NCBI GenBank assembly: GCA_028641055.1 | Contig: CM054062.1 | Span: 174,970,380 to 175,034,379, forward strand | Direction: 5' to 3' | DNA: 64,000 nt | Source: Alopecurus myosuroides | Lineage: Eukaryota; Streptophyta; Magnoliopsida; Poales; Poaceae | In this document: positions 11,596 through 24,645 of the stretch, one piece after another | Layout: each line of letters begins with the position of its first letter | Position numbering within the stretch: the stretch's first letter is position 1 | Translations under genes and position numbers: made by a program | The notes under the pieces: generated by a model | What the model was told of the DNA's origin: nothing | The model's database searches: none | What the model saw: the letters and a program-made list of their open reading frames with translations, nothing else

Positions 11596-14105
11596 CTAGA
11601 TGGAAGGACCCTCGGTTCCAGCGCTGGGAGCTAGGTCTTCATCGGCAGGAGGATCTGGCGTGAAGGCCTTCACAGAAGCAACGACGGCGTTCTTCACAAG
11701 GGCAGAGAGATAGTGATTCTTGCCAGTTGGAACATCTGGAAGCAAAGGAGTGGAGTTATTTTCAAATCTGAAAGACATTCCTTTATGGGTTGGAAAGTTG
11801 GCTTCCTGTTAGACCTCCTTATGCTTAAGCATAGGTTGAGTGCTTCTTTGGCTGCGGATTTATCATCATGGATTAAGACTCTCCCTTAGCTAGTGTTAGC
11901 TAGTGATAGACTGCCTTAGTCTATTCCTTTGTGTATATTTGTAAATAATTGTAACACTCTTTTGATGGCAATAAAGGGCCGTGCGGACTCCCCTACAGAA
12001 GAAAATGTTTCAAAAAAAAAACAAGGGCGGAGAGAGCCAACACGGTCGGGGGAACCTCCCCTGCTAGGGTGGTCATCTTGGAGTTTGGCTGAACCATCAA
12101 AAGTCGGGAGAACAAGTGTGTCGCCCCCTCCGACAGGAGCTAGTGGCACTCCGCGTCAAGAATCGCATCCATGCTCTGGGCGTCCTCCTGCACCGAGTCC
12201 AGTAGGCCGACAAAGAAATGAAAAGCACGCACGGCGTCGTACCTGGCAGGCGGAGGAGGCAGCTCCAGGTCCAGTCGTTCATCGACCACCTGGGCCGACA
12301 GGATGGCGCGCTGGAACACCCTCTCAAGTTGGCGTTGAAGCTCTAGCACCGGCGTGGCCAACTCCACCCGCTCAGGCACCTCCTCCACGAGCGGGGACAG
12401 TCGCTCTCGCAGGGCGAACAAGTCTGACTGGAACCCCGCGGACACAGCAGCAGCGCGCTCCCTAGCGCTGCTTTCCTCCGGAAACTGCACGCGAAGCCGG
12501 CCCAGCTCAGCCAAGAGCCTATCAACCTCCGAGGTTAGCACTCGCACAGCCATGACTTTGGCAGATGTCTGTTTCCCATCTAGGTCCGCCTCGAGCTTCT
12601 TGCGGTATGATTCACACCTTGCCTAGATCTCCTTCTCTACCTGTTGTTGTTGCCTCTCCTGCTCACCTTTCAGGTCGCTCTCTAGATTCTCGAGGCGCTC
12701 GCGCTCCTCACCCACCTCACCCACCAGGAGGGTGAACTCCGCCTCGCGTCTCTTGACGTCTTCCTCGAGGCCATGGACCTTGTCCTTCTTGAGGGAAACG
12801 GCGGATTCTCGGGAGAAGACAGCCGCCTCGTGGCGCCCCAGAGTTTCTTCACGAGGGATGAGGGCTTTCTCTTGCTCCGTGCTTCCAAGGTTCCACGCAT
12901 CCACCACCGAGCGATGCTCAACATGCTCCAGACGGAGCCGAGCCTGCCGATCCCGGGCGGCGTCCAGCATGCGCTTGGCCTCTTCACGAAGCACCTCTGC
13001 CTCGCGAGTGGAGGCCTCACACTTGTGTGTGGCCTTGCTGAACATCTGACGGTGCACTGCCTTCGCTGCATTTTCCCTCTCGTTGTAGGTGAACATCACC
13101 TGGCAGAACCAGGCGCCCAGGTTCTCCAGACGTTCGCTCTCCTTGGTGAGGAGATGGGAGTTAGCCTTCGCCCTGACCTAGAGAGCCTCTACAACGTCTT
13201 TGGCGATATCGAGAAGGGGCCTCCGAGTAGAGCTCGGCGGGTGCTCCGGAGTGAATGCGGGCGGACCAACGATCCTCCGCCATCAGGTCACGAAAGACGT
13301 CGTTGGGAAGGAAGGAGCCGTCCGGCCCCTCGAGAGGGGTGTCCCGAAGCCACCTCTCCACCGTGTCGTTGAAATCCTGCTACGTCGCGCCGCGGAAGGG
13401 GATAGAGGAAGAACTCAGAACCCCCCGCGCCAGGGAGAAAGAAAGCGTCGCGCCCGCTTCCCGATCGGTGGGGGCAACCTCTCCTTCCCCGACTACGATG
13501 AAGGTTGCCCCGACCGTATCGCACGGTGGCTCTGAAGTCGTCCCCGAGCTGGCGGCGCCGGGAACAGCGATTGGAGGCGATGCTGGATGAGCCACGGGGT
13601 CATCCTCGATCAAGACGTCCGGCTCAGGCTGCGGGGCATCACCAGCAGAAGGCTCGCTGGGCGGCGCTCCAGCCGCCGCCTCGCCGCCCCGCGAGGAGAC
13701 AACAGTGTGCGCGAGCTCGTGGAAAGCGTTTCCCGCCATGGGGACGTGTCACGACCTCCTTGGCCGTCGAAGAGCCCCCCACATCTCCATCGACCTTCGC
13801 GGGATGTGGCCCTTCTGCTCTTGCTGCCGCGATAGGGATCACAGAAAGCACGGGACGCAGAGAGGGAGTGCTCGAGTCCGCCGACGAATCGCTGCTTGCC
13901 TCCCGTGTCGGGGCAGACGTAACCTCCTCAAGAGGGCGCTTCTTCGACACGCGCTCGGGAGCCGGCTCGGTCGGAGCGGAATCCTCTGTCTCAGCAGTCT
14001 CCGCACAGCTCTCCGCGGGGGGGCAAGTAAGAAAGGTTGGCGGAACGTCTCGCCCTCGGCCAAGAGTCCCCACCTATCGAAGCGGAGCATGGCCCTGACC
14101 ACCAC
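11596..14105 (-). pseudogene. Antisense ORF of element F (coiled-coil protein, broken)
   Basis: Minus-strand frames at 14073-13639, 13739-13161, 13099-12140 and 11778-11596 look like one decayed gene. The N-terminal part is Pro/Ser/Glu rich. The middle (13099-12140) is strongly coiled-coil (long Glu/Arg/Lys/Ala runs such as EEAKRMLDAARDRQARLRLE). In-frame TAG stops lie at about 13380 and 12623, and there is at least one frameshift near 13640. A LINE-like tail (about 11780-12021) interrupts the 3' end. Position and orientation match the antisense ORF known from Tat-lineage elements, whose proteins often carry the 'putative gypsy type transposon' domain (PF04195) plus a coiled coil. I cannot see the PF04195 part clearly here, and the function is unknown. 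Confidence 0.5.
11780..12021 (+). mobile_element. 3' tail of a 5'-truncated LINE
   Basis: About 240 bases with a composition unlike the GC-rich flanks, containing GTAAATAATTGTAACACTC and AATAAAGGGCC and ending in a run of ten A (12012-12021). It interrupts the antisense ORF of element F, whose frame resumes on the right. This looks like a short, dead-on-arrival LINE insertion. The left boundary and the target duplication were not resolved. Confidence 0.45.
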
Positions 14106-14149
14106 ATCGCATCCCGCTTCTGAAAGACTGTAAAGGGGGGCTCCGTTCC

Positions 14150-15341
14150 TGTCACGACCCCGGACCCAGAGGTATACATACTGTTATGTGCTCCTAGCCA
14201 TGGACTCACAAGGGCTTCAGGGTTACCAGCCCCGGCCGCAACAAACAACGGCAGGCAGACTGGATTCATCGGCACGTAGTCCGAATCCCCAGTCTACTAC
14301 TCCTTGTATCCATGCTAGTCTTCTCTTCTTTATGCCACCATGTTTAGATCTTGTGAGCTGCCTAACATGATCAAGATCATCTATCTGTAATGCTACATGT
14401 TGTGTTTGCTGGGATCCGATGAATATTGAATGCTATATCAAGTTGATTATCAATTTATCATGTTTATGTTATTTATGATCTTGCATGCTTTCCGTTTCTA
14501 GTAGATGCTCTGGCCAAGTTGATGCTTGTAACTCCAAGAGGGAGTATTTATGCTCGATAGTGGGTTTATGCCTCCCTTTCATCTGTGCTCAAGTGACACA
14601 AATGTGACGAATGGGGGATGTGTTGTTGCCATTAGGGAGAAAACAACAATGTTTTGTCTAAGGATAATTGTATTGTTTACATTACGCACTTTACTTAATG
14701 CAATAATCTGTTGCTTGCAACTTAATAACCAAAGTCTGCTTGGATTACGTTCTGAGGGTGGATTATTAGTCATAGATGCAGTTGGATTACGGTCTATGTA
14801 TTATGTTGTAAAGCCCGCATGGATCTCATAGTAATCATCATGTCTTGCATATGCACTACGATGCAGCCTTAATTTATGTCAATTGCCCAGTTGTAATTTA
14901 TTTACCCAACATGTTATCTATCTTTTATGGAGACACCACTAGTGAACTATGGACCCCGGTCCATTCTTTTACACTGATAATACAACCTACTGCAAGCACT
15001 GTTTTTTTACTGCAATCATTGTTCTACTTTTATTCACTGCAAACAAGCACCGTTTTCCATACTATACGTCTAATCCTTTGTTTTCAGCAAAACCGGTGAG
15101 ATTGACAGTCTCACTATTTCGTTGGGGCAAAGTATCTTGGTTGTATTGTGTGCAGATTCCATGTTGCTACTGAGCCTGGTAGTGCGCCCTGCCAACATCA
15201 ACTGTCAACAACCTTCGGAAGTGATTTCTTTCTCCTACTGGTCGATTCAACCTTGGTTTCTTTCTAAGGGAAAAACTTGTTGCTGCACTCTTCATACCTT
15301 CCTCTTGGGGTCTCCCAACGAACGTGTGTCCACGCGCAACA
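14150..15341 (+). mobile_element. LTR-like block G
   Basis: It starts TGTCACGACCCCGG and ends GGTCTCCCAACGAACGTGTG...GCGCAACA (TG...CA). From about 14985 it resembles the 3' end of an LTR family common in large grass genomes (phrases such as GGTGAGATTGACAGTCTCAC, TTGGGGCAAAGTATCTTGG and CCTTCCTCTTGGGGT). It interrupts the gag of element H at 15341/15342. The left flank is element F rather than H, and the flanking five bases (GTTCC and ATCAC) do not match. It is therefore not a simple solo LTR with a target duplication; a deletion or a wrongly placed left end is likely. No coding region was seen. Confidence 0.45.
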
Positions 15342-17117
15342 ATCACCCAACGGCGATTTTCACCAGAGATATGTACCGCCATGACATAGTGATTCAGCCA
15401 ATCTTCCGGCTTGGTGCTGTCGTCATATGTATTTGTGCCCCGGGCAAGCTGGAACTTCAAGACTGGTGGTTCACTCATGATCCGGGGGTCCAAAACATGG
15501 AGTTCTAGGAGGGCCTTGTTCCTCGAGCATCTCAGACAGGAAGATTATGTCAAGCTTGTTGCGGACATCATGCACCGGCAACGCGCGAGGTCCCAATCAA
15601 GGAGCAAGTGCTCCCTCATTCATAAATTGTTCATATCTCGGATACCCGGCTCTCTCCATAGCCAAGTAACCATCATCATACCGATTATCCATAGGAATAT
15701 TTCCCTGATGCTGAATAGCATGTCCGGCACCAGGCTGCTGCTGAGCCAGCTTTGGTGTCTGATACCGAGGTGGGATATCCCGGTTGCGATCATGCCCAGC
15801 CTGCTGAACTCGGCTGGTGCCACGACCGCCTTGAACGACATGGTCTTAACCGGCATTACCCGGACCGGCATTGGCTTGAGCGGCATTGGCCTAATCGGCT
15901 AACTGCTTTCCGGCATATGTCAGATCATACGCCTGAATCTGCTTGTGCTTGCCGGAATTCACACTCCGGGCACGCCCTTCACAGACATGGGGTGAAGAGG
16001 CCTGATTTTCCACCAATGGAATGAACCATGTGAGATGCACCTGCACCTAGATTTGCCTTACGAAAGGCCTCATTTTTTCGGTTAACCTCAAAGACTAATT
16101 CATTAACCCGGTCCTACTGTCTGCAACAAGCTTCATCTGTCAAGCCAGATAACTCGGATATTCCTGCCTCTGCGGCCCTAAGATTCTTAGCAGGAGAGTT
16201 ATACTTAGGTTTACTAGCCGACACAAGACTAGCAGATCTACATGTTCTAGATTTACCATCTCTAGCTATCTCAGCACCGAGGTCTCTACCTCGGTTGCGC
16301 ACAACATCTATGTGACTAGGGTTGTTTGTTACTTGAGTAAAACCATGAGCATTGTTATACTCATGAAATCGATGTCGAATTCTCGCCGGAGGCGGGACAT
16401 CTCGACTGCCTCGTTCAGCATAGTCTGCCTCTGCTCCTCTAGCTCGGCTTGTACCACTGCGGGATCCGTACCGGTAGCCACCGACACAGCCAGCTTCTCG
16501 GTCACTTCCTTAAGAGGAATTGGCCTTGCGGATGTAGTAGAAGGGTCTGCATAACCCAGCTGGTTCTCGGGCCTCTCCAGCAGCTTGTGCGCCGCCTGGG
16601 TTGCCTTGACGCCGGCATCAGTTTCACCGGCCGCACCTTTCCCAGCTTCAGTAGCTCGCGAGTTCATCATCACCTCCACGCAGTCTGTGGGGCGAGCGAT
16701 ACGCCGTTTGCGGACCGCACAAACCGCGGGAGGATCTGCGGCCACGTGTACCCTTTTGGAATACGCCCGGATGACCTCAGTGGCAACATAGACTAGATGA
16801 TCATTGAAGTAGATGAAGGAGCCACCAGTTGCCAGCGGTTTGCCGCCGAAGTCGCCCACGTTGTCGCCGATGAAGTTGAGCGAGCCAAATCTATGGGCAT
16901 GTCCACAAACCACGTGCTCGCTCGAAGGAAGAAGGGATCTTGTCCGGATAGAAACTCCATCCAGCACCGCTGCTAGTCCCATGGTGGGCGCCAACTGTCG
17001 TGGTGGTATCACGGCAGATGCCATGGGATGGCTTAAGTTAGGGGACGATGGACGATGTTGGTATCCGGGGAGGAATAGTGCGCAAAGAAGCACACATGGG
17101 AAACACAAAATACACAT
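15342..17117 (-). pseudogene. gag N-terminal part of element H (broken)
   Basis: The open frame starts inside the LTR (17117) and passes through the primer site into gag. The most likely start is the ATG at 16982, in good context (ACCATGG), which overlaps the primer site; an upstream in-frame ATG is at 17024. The frame is open to 16329 (about 218 codons from 16982) and is Ala/Glu rich with a heptad-like end. It then decays by stops and frameshifts until 15493, where a clear gag segment appears (MDPRIMSEPPVLKFQLARG, followed by PEDWLNHYVMAV). Block G cuts it there. The segment is characteristic of gag in Tat-lineage gypsy elements. Confidence 0.6.
16978..16995 (-). promoter_or_regulatory. Primer binding site of element H
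   Basis: On the minus strand GTTGGCGCCCACCATGGG follows the LTR end directly. TTGGCGCC is the start of the primer site in element C as well. The tRNA is not identified with confidence. Confidence 0.6.
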
Positions 17118-17824
17118 GATGTACCCAGGTTTAGGGCCCTTGTGAGGAGGTAAGACCCCTACTTTTGCTTGTCTGGCTCTATATCTGTGGGAAACCGGGT
17201 TACAAGCTTTCTCCTCGAGCTCTCCTAGCTAGAGAAAGAAGAAGGAGCTCACAAGTGAGATTCTAATGTATATCGTCTCTCGGATCGTCCATGCCCGTCC
17301 CACGCGTAGGAGGGCATGGCCGCCTTATATACCGGTGGCTAGTGGCACAGGGTACAGGGGTTGGGAAAATGGTACTGTGGCGCAGCGCATGCCATCCGGC
17401 ATGGAGCCAAAAGTCCAACCTTCGTCTCGTATAGTCTGTTGTGTCTGCTCTGTCAGAGACACTACATGACCTCACTCATACCTCCACACTGCTCCCATGT
17501 ACGCTTCGTGTCAGCCGGTATGTGCTCGCCTAGTAATTTGAACTGCACGCTTTTACGCCTCTGTGATATTTTGGATTCACCTGCTCCATTGACTCTTGTC
17601 CGAGATCACCAGTTCTTATCCTATCCCGTCTTCTCCAAGTGTAACTCAGATAACTCTGAATAATACTCTCCTGCAAGATAAGGTACACGGCAACATATAC
17701 CGACATATGCTATGTCAGTCACCTTATGCCCGTGGGGCACTATGTCGGTCAACCTTGAATTATTCCACTCTTCGGACACTATTTCACACATTACATGACC
17801 CTACCAGGGGCTAGCCCCACGACA
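16996..17824 (-). repeat. 5' LTR of element H (829 bp)
   Basis: Ends are TGTCGTGGTGG and GCCCCACGACA on the plus strand. A TATA box (minus GGTATATAA) lies at about 17325-17333. The left side adjoins the primer site and the right side adjoins element I. Confidence 0.7.
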
Positions 17825-20645
17825 GGTGTGGTATTGTGAAGGCCAGTCGACTACCTCGATGTCGAGGAATTTCCGTCTGTAATTTCCTGGATCTTCGAGT
17901 ATAACTTCCAGGTTGATCGAGCCCAATGGTCGGACTGATTTGCCTGGTACTATGTCGTGAAATGAAATCTCTAATTCGGCGAGTCCGTCCAGGTTCTTGT
18001 TTATTTTGTGGAGTGTGTCCATGTATATGATGTTGATTCCGCTGCATCCATCCATGAATACTCTGTTCAGGTTGGAGTTTCCTATCTGGGCGTGGATGAC
18101 GAGTGTTGTGTGTCCCGTCATGTACACCCGAGGTGGGTGATCCTCTCTGGAGAAGGTGATGGGTTTTTCAGACCCTTTGAGGTATTCTGTCCTGGACGGT
18201 GGCGCTTTCACTGCCATGTTGATCTGGCGGGTGTTTATCTTCTGGGCGCGTCTCAATCGACATACTTTCTCTATCATGCCCAGGGTTCCGCAGGCTGATT
18301 CGCGAGTAATGTGTTCGCGGCTGGTTGGTTCGTGAGTAATGGATTCGCGGCTGGCTGGGGCTGCGTCACCATCGCTAAATTGGGTTGTATCGTCAGTGTT
18401 GCTGGTGGTGGTGCATTGTATGCGACTGCACCGCCTCCGGGCACATGCAGGTATCATTGGTTTGTGGCAGTATGATGTTTCTTCAGGTACGCTTCGTGGA
18501 GGTTCGGGAATCTTCTGCAGTCCTTGAGGAGGTGGGTGGCTTTAAGCTTGCACGTTTGCTTATCTGTAAAGAGGTCAGAGAGCATTACCCTTCCAGATCC
18601 TCTTCGGGCGGCATGTCCTCCATTTTTTTGTCTCCACTCGTGATTTCCGCAGGATCCTCCGTCGCGGTTCTTCGTGAACTCTGCCGCAACGTATTCCGCA
18701 TGGTCGTCCTGGTCGTACGGGCGGTTCCTCTTCCTCCTGCAGCGGTCGCCGTTACGGTCGTCATCGTGCGCTGGTGATACGGCCCTTTCATTGCGCAGAG
18801 AGTCTTCTCCGTTGGCCCATATGTTGTCTATTGTCATTAGCTCGCCGATAGTTTTGGGTGCGCAACATCCGAAATCCTCTCGGAAAGCTGTTCTCCGCAC
18901 ACCTCTTGAGAATGCTTCGACTGCTGCCTCATCCGATATATTTTTTGATTTGTTTCTGAGTGTTGTCCATCTCTGGATGTACTCGCGAGTTGTCTCGTCT
19001 ATTTTCTGCTTGCAGGCTCGTAGCTCCTCAACGGATGGAAGCCTTTTACATGTTGCTTGGAAATTCTTCTCTAAGTCGCGAGTGAGATCGTCCCAAGATC
19101 TATAGCATGCACGAGGTCTGTTCTCGAGCCAGCTTCGGGCGGATCCGGTGAGATGCAAGTTCGGGTATTGCATGGTCGTCACCTTGTTCCCTCTTTGGCA
19201 CTTAACGGCGGTCAGGTAGTCTGATATTCAGGTCTTCGGTTCTTGGGAACCATCATACTTTGGAACCTCTGAGGTAAGCATGCAATTGTTGGGCATATGC
19301 GCCTCACGAATGTCGCGGCTGAAGCAGAGTTCGCCACATGCCTCCTCATCATCCAAATCAGACATGGAGTACGCCTGGGTCCTGCGTGCTCGAGCCCTGT
19401 CGACCTTGTGTTGAGCTATGTCGCTTCGGGCGTCGTGTACTCCCATGTCGTGACTAACACTGTGTCGAGGCTCTCTGTTGCCACGTCGCGGGTCCAGGCT
19501 GCGGTGTTGCGGCTCTTCGCTGTGTTGTCGTGGTTTTTTGTCGCGGTGTCACGGATGATCATCTCGAGTTGTCATCCCGACATCGCGGATCTCTATTCTT
19601 GTGTCGACGGGGAGATCCGTCGTATCTTCTTCTCGGGGAGGTGTTGTCGTGGCGGGGAGAGGATCTTTCCGCCGTGCAGTAGTTTCTAGCGCGGCTGCTT
19701 TCTTTGCGCCTTATTCGCGATTGAGGCTCTGACCATACCCAATCCTATGATCGCTTGACGATGTTGTTATGCACGGGGGTGGTCTTCCGACGGTTGGATC
19801 ACCTGCAAGTATGTTGTGGCAGCGAGGACCGTGGCTGCATGAATTGTGGGTTGCACTTTGTCGTCCTTGTCGACGATCATGAACGAGGATTCAAGGCTTC
19901 GAGTACTTCCGCTGAGACTCCTGGTCCATGCGCGCAGCCCTTGACACGTACTTTTTGTTCTTGTTCAGCGGGGGTCCTGCCGATCCACGAGTCGCCGAGG
20001 ATAGCGCCACTCTACGGGCACTAGATTCTTCCGCCGCGCGTCTGCGAGCGTCGAGTGCCCGGTTCCCCCGTATCACTTCCAAGTTTTTCTTGGACATGAA
20101 GTAGTGATAGGCCATCAGATCTTCTTGAGTGGCGCATGGTTCAAGCGTGATATTGTTTCGCACTGTTGTTTTCGCCATAACCCACGCTGCTCGCGAGATG
20201 TTAATGACTTGTCTTTCCGCCGCGCTGGCCGCCGTTTTGGCGGGCTCTTCGGTCGGGTCGGCAATGTAGACATGGGCTAGGTAGGAATCGCGAGTCTCTG
20301 GGGAGAACCGATTGCCGTCCTCGAGATCGGCGAATTCTTCAGCTGCTATTGAGTGGAAATCGAGGTCGTTCAGGTAGACCGATGCAAGGATCAACTATGA
20401 GTGACGTCAGAATCGTCAAGTGGCGATGTCGGTGTCGTCGCGCTCGAGATCGACCCAGCCTCAGATTCGGCGAGTGCCGTGAGTCGGGGAAGCGCATTAT
20501 TCCCTCCTTGAGTCCTTGTTGGTGCGGTAACGGAAGTCGCGGAAGGTCAGTTTGACGCCCTCCTGGAGACCGCTGAACGTCGGGCGAGAAGCCGGCGAGT
20601 GGGCGTGTAGACGAACGACCCGAAGCAGATCGACCATGAAGGAGT
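17825..20645 (-). pseudogene. gag-protease of Tat-type element I (broken)
   Basis: The frames are homologous to gag of element C along their whole length. From right to left they show the N-terminal region (20645-19891), a middle part (19446-19228), the gag core (19182-18454; words SWLENRPRACYRSWDDL and ELRACKQKIDETTREYIQRW) and a protease-like part (18457-17825; VFMDGCSGINIIYMDTLH, where C has DGGSG). A TGA replaces a Trp codon at about 19228, there is a frameshift near 18455 and several stops lie between 19890 and 19450. Element H cuts it at 17824/17825 and element B at 20645/20646. The continuation (primer site and 5' LTR) is found 37 kb away at 57677-58180. Confidence 0.7.
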
Positions 20646-23337
20646 TGTAATGTCCCAGCATTTAGGAACTCACGGGGGGTAGAATATTAATTTGTGCATC
20701 TGCATGCATGTGTTTGCAAAACCTGAATAAATTTTCACAAAACTAAAAATCGAGGTTCCATTGTCATTCTGACTTAGAGAGAGGGGTTGATAATGAAAGA
20801 TGATGGAATTTTGACATGGCCTTTAGATTATATTTGAATTGAGGGGTTCAAATTTGAATTATTTAAACTTAGGAAAGTTTGAATTTGAATTGGAATTCAA
20901 ATTGAATAATTAAGAAAATATAATTGCCATAATCAAATTGTAACATTTAAGAAATAACAAATATTGGACATTTCCAATTCCATAGTGAATAAGAAAAAGA
21001 AAACATTTAACTTTATTAATTAAATCATAATATACAAAGTCTTTACAATGTATTTCAAAAATGGAAAAATTACAAAGAATTTTACAAAGGTATCATTACA
21101 AGAATTCATTTCCTAAACTAATTCCTAGCTAATCCAAAGTATCTGACATCTTCTGAACCTGCAAAATAAACACCAAAACACTAACAAAGGGGTTAGGGGG
21201 GATTAGTGCCCTCAGTTTGACAGTGTGTTGCATTGTTAAAATCATCATTGGGTTAATTGAAATTGTGTAGTATCTGTTCAAATCAATATGGACTTAGACC
21301 ATCATCATTGGCAAGTATCAGGTATTACAAGTGGCAGCAGAAATATATGGGTTGTCAGGATAAGATCAGCCGCAGGGCAAGGTGAAAAGATCTCAACAGC
21401 AGGAAGGCGGGCACACAGCACACTCACCAGCACCCTTTGGTGCTGTCATCACATCTCAAACAGGATAAATAACACATCAACCGTAAGGGGTAAGGCATCA
21501 CCACCACTTTACCCTGTTCCTGCTCGGGTTGCTAGTTCAACCAAGAACAGGAAGAACATCCAACACAATATAATCCACAACAAATCAATCCATCAGTGGA
21601 ACTGAACCATATTAGAGATCCAGCCAGCAGACCACAAGGCCAAGCTGAAGAGAAGAAGTAGGGATAGAATCAAGCAATCCACCACACAAAACCACCAACC
21701 TTTGTTTATCACTCAAGGTGAATCCTTATACACCATCAAGCAATCCAGTGGCTAGTTATGCACAAAGGGGTTGGGGTTTATTTCCCTCGGTATAGCATAG
21801 AGGTTCTATGCTAATTTCATCATTAAGAATTAACTAAAACAAGGTAGCAATTGTTTATACTAAGAGGGGGCCTCGGGCTTTGCATCATGGGCTTTGGGGC
21901 AAAAAGAAACAAGTAAAAGAAATCTGTTCTTATCAAGTAATTGCTTAGAGCTAAAAGAATAAAGTTATAGTAGCATGCTCTTATCAGGTAGTGCTTAGGG
22001 AAAGCAAATCATGCAAGCTCATGTTCTTATCAGTTTATAAGGGTTCAAAAGCCAAATATTGAGCATAATAAATGCAGAATAAGATCCCATCTCACAATAT
22101 TCCTCCACTACAGTTGTTGGGCATCAAATCTGGAGATTTGGTACCTCAACACAACTTCACAGAAAGAAAGAATCACTTAATGTGATCAAGAGTTTGATGG
22201 CACATCATCTGATGGTTCAGGGTAGCACCTACCAAACTAACACACCCATAGAATTTTATCTGAGCATCACACATAGGTGTGCTCTGTTCTGAATTCAACT
22301 GGAAACAAGCAACAGCAGCACACACACACAGAGAGAGAAATCCCTAGTGAATTTTCCACAACACAATCACAAGTCCTTAGTAAAAATATCACACGAAAAA
22401 TCAATCATTGAATCCATTTTGTCACAGAGATGAAAAATCATCCTAACAACAACTTGAACCATTTCTTTCATTGGGAATTTTTTCCAAGCCTCAAAAATTA
22501 ATCACAAGCATTGGGGGCATCACAGATTATCATGAGCATGACATGAACTCTGGTTCGAAGGCCAGGTTCCAGAACAAGGGGAGTAAGGAGACAGAGGGAG
22601 AATAGGAGAGGGAGTAGGAAAACTCATAGGTGGTCACCATCGTGGTGACCACGGCAGGTGGGGAAGCGCAGAGGTGGGCGGCGTAGCGCCACGGTTGCTT
22701 CCGAGGAGGCCATCCCGGCAGCACCTCGTCACCGCAGCATCCTCGACAGCATCTAGGGCAGCAGCTGCAACATGGGAGCACCGGAGGTGCCCTAAACCTC
22801 CTCGGGTGGTCAGAGCTCGCCGGAGAAGGGTGGAGAGCCACGGGTTCCCGAAACCCTAAGGTTAGGGTTAGGGTTCGCACAGGCACTACGGTGAGGAGAA
22901 ACCAGATCGATCCAGTGGAGGTTGGAGAGAACCCGGAGGCGCGTCGTTTGCGCCAAACCACGGCGGCGGAGATGGCTGGAGCCGGCCGCTATAATTCGCC
23001 GGAGGCGGGGTGACGCAGTCGCCTGGGGAATCGCCAGGAGGGTCGCGGAAACGAGAGGAGAGGGGAAGAGAGCGGGTGTGTGCGCGTCTGGGGTTGGGCT
23101 CGGGTTCAGCCCCGAGTCGTTTTCACTCAACCCGGTGGGGTGCTGGCCCACCAGTCAGCCACAAGGGTTGACTTTTTTTTTACCATTTCAGCATTTAAAT
23201 AAATTATAAATACCACCTAATTAATAAACATTCTGTAAATTATTAAAATTCATAAATAAAATAATAAATATAAAAATACCACACTCAAATACTTTATGAA
23301 ATTAAATTTATTAAGTAATACTTATTATCTGAATTCT

Positions 23338-23363
23338 ATAATAATAATAATAATAATAATAAA
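23338..23363 (+). repeat. (ATA)n microsatellite in LTR B
   Basis: About eight ATA/AATA units lie in the 5' LTR. The 3' LTR copy (about 46909-46929) has fewer units, so the repeat has changed length since insertion. Confidence 0.7.
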
Positions 23364-24645
23364 TAATTAATTTAAATAATAAATATATGATTAAAATATT
23401 CTTTGTTAACAAAAATTTAGTTTATACAATTTCAATACTCAATTTTTATTAAAGAAACATTATTTTATGATTTATCAATAACAAATTAAACTCTTAAACT
23501 AAAGTAAAGTGAAATAATAATAAATTCTAAAACTAATTAAATAACCAATTGCTTGGATAATTTAAATCAATTAGATGAAAAATGCACACATGTCATTACT
23601 ATGCATAATAGCATTATTTGCTTCTTTAAACATTGTCTTTACCAGACAATGATGGTGTTTTGTAGAACAAGGAATTTAGGAGCTGCTCCAAGCATCGGAC
23701 TTCATTACTTATTCGTATCAAGGCAAGTTCATCACTTGATCATGTCCTCAGAATTATTTCCTAACAAATATTTTCAAAACCCTATTGTAATACCATCTAC
23801 GCTCAAAAGAATGCATGATCCTACTTTTATAATAATATGACTAATTGAATGACTACCCGAGTGGTAGTGTTCTCTTTGGTGGGCGGATGGGACCATGGTA
23901 AGATAAATAGGTCAAACGAAGGTTCCATCTGCATGGGAAAGTATTACCTAGGACTTAACCACAAATGTCGTCAGATCTCGGTGCATCGTAAATACCGCGT
24001 TGACCATGGGTCTTGTATGGGGCGAGTAAGTCAGCTGTGATCTTCTCTCGTTCGCAAGTCAATGGGCTGCCAGATACGTTCGTTGTAGGTCTTGCGGGAC
24101 TACATGCACATGGGTGGGATCCCTTAATTCCCGCGGACTCTGGGGTCTATGATGGTCCGCCAGGGGCGCCTAGATATCCATCGTGGGGGGTGGAATCAGG
24201 GGTTCAACCTGCTAGTGGAAACGGGTGGGCTTGCGTTTTACGGAGAAGCACGGTTTGGCTTGGACCAACAACCGGGCCCCACACCTAAGTGGGAGTGGAT
24301 AGGATCGCGCGCCTGGTTGTGCAACATGGTCTTGGTCGCCAATGGGTAAAGTAACGCACCTCTGCATAGTGTAAAAGGATGTGGCATGTTACCCTCTGTT
24401 CCGGGAAGGAACTGCAAACGCTACAGGAAAGGCAACTCCATGAAGTTCTAGTCCTTTGATGGTATGGCGGGCATAGTTTTCAGTATTAAAAGCAACCTCT
24501 TGAAGAAATATTTACAAAACCTTGCATCAGTCTAGACTCTTTAGAGTCTAGGACCGTAGATAGTGCATCAATTACTTCCGTACTTAATGAACTTATTGAG
24601 TAACGCTCGTTACTCATTCAATCCCTTTTGACCCCCTGCTTAGGC

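Larger units (their letters stand above)
8463..14149 (+). mobile_element. Decayed Tat-type gypsy element F without pol
   Basis: Gag and protease remnants lie on the plus strand (8463-10648). A spacer follows (10649 to about 11595), then a long antisense ORF on the minus strand (about 11596-14105). That order (gag first, antisense ORF before the 3' LTR) is that of Tat-lineage Ty3/gypsy elements. The reverse transcriptase, RNase H and integrase that should lie between them are missing. The left end was separated by insertion of element A, so the 5' LTR is outside the window. No 3' LTR is recognised before the LTR-like block at 14150. Confidence 0.6.
15342..17824 (-). mobile_element. 5' end of Tat-type element H
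   Basis: Reading on the minus strand from right to left, this is a complete LTR (17824-16996), a primer site (16995-16978) and gag (to 15342), where block G cuts it. The rest of gag and all of pol are missing from the window. It is inserted in the gag-protease of element I: the flank from 17825 continues in the homologous frame. LTR ends are TGTCGTGG...CCACGACA. Confidence 0.65.

Noticed and set aside
20641..20645. Target duplication of element B (GGAGT)
   Set aside because: The right flank reads GCTGG, so no duplication can be claimed.
22851..22876. Interstitial telomere repeat
   Set aside because: Only two to three TTAGGG-type units next to a telobox; too short for a telomere remnant and found at the same place in other LTRs.
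22530..23209. ORFs in the GC-rich core of LTR B (and copies at 46098-46768)
   Set aside because: Present on both strands, with stops moved between the two LTR copies; they reflect base composition, not genes.
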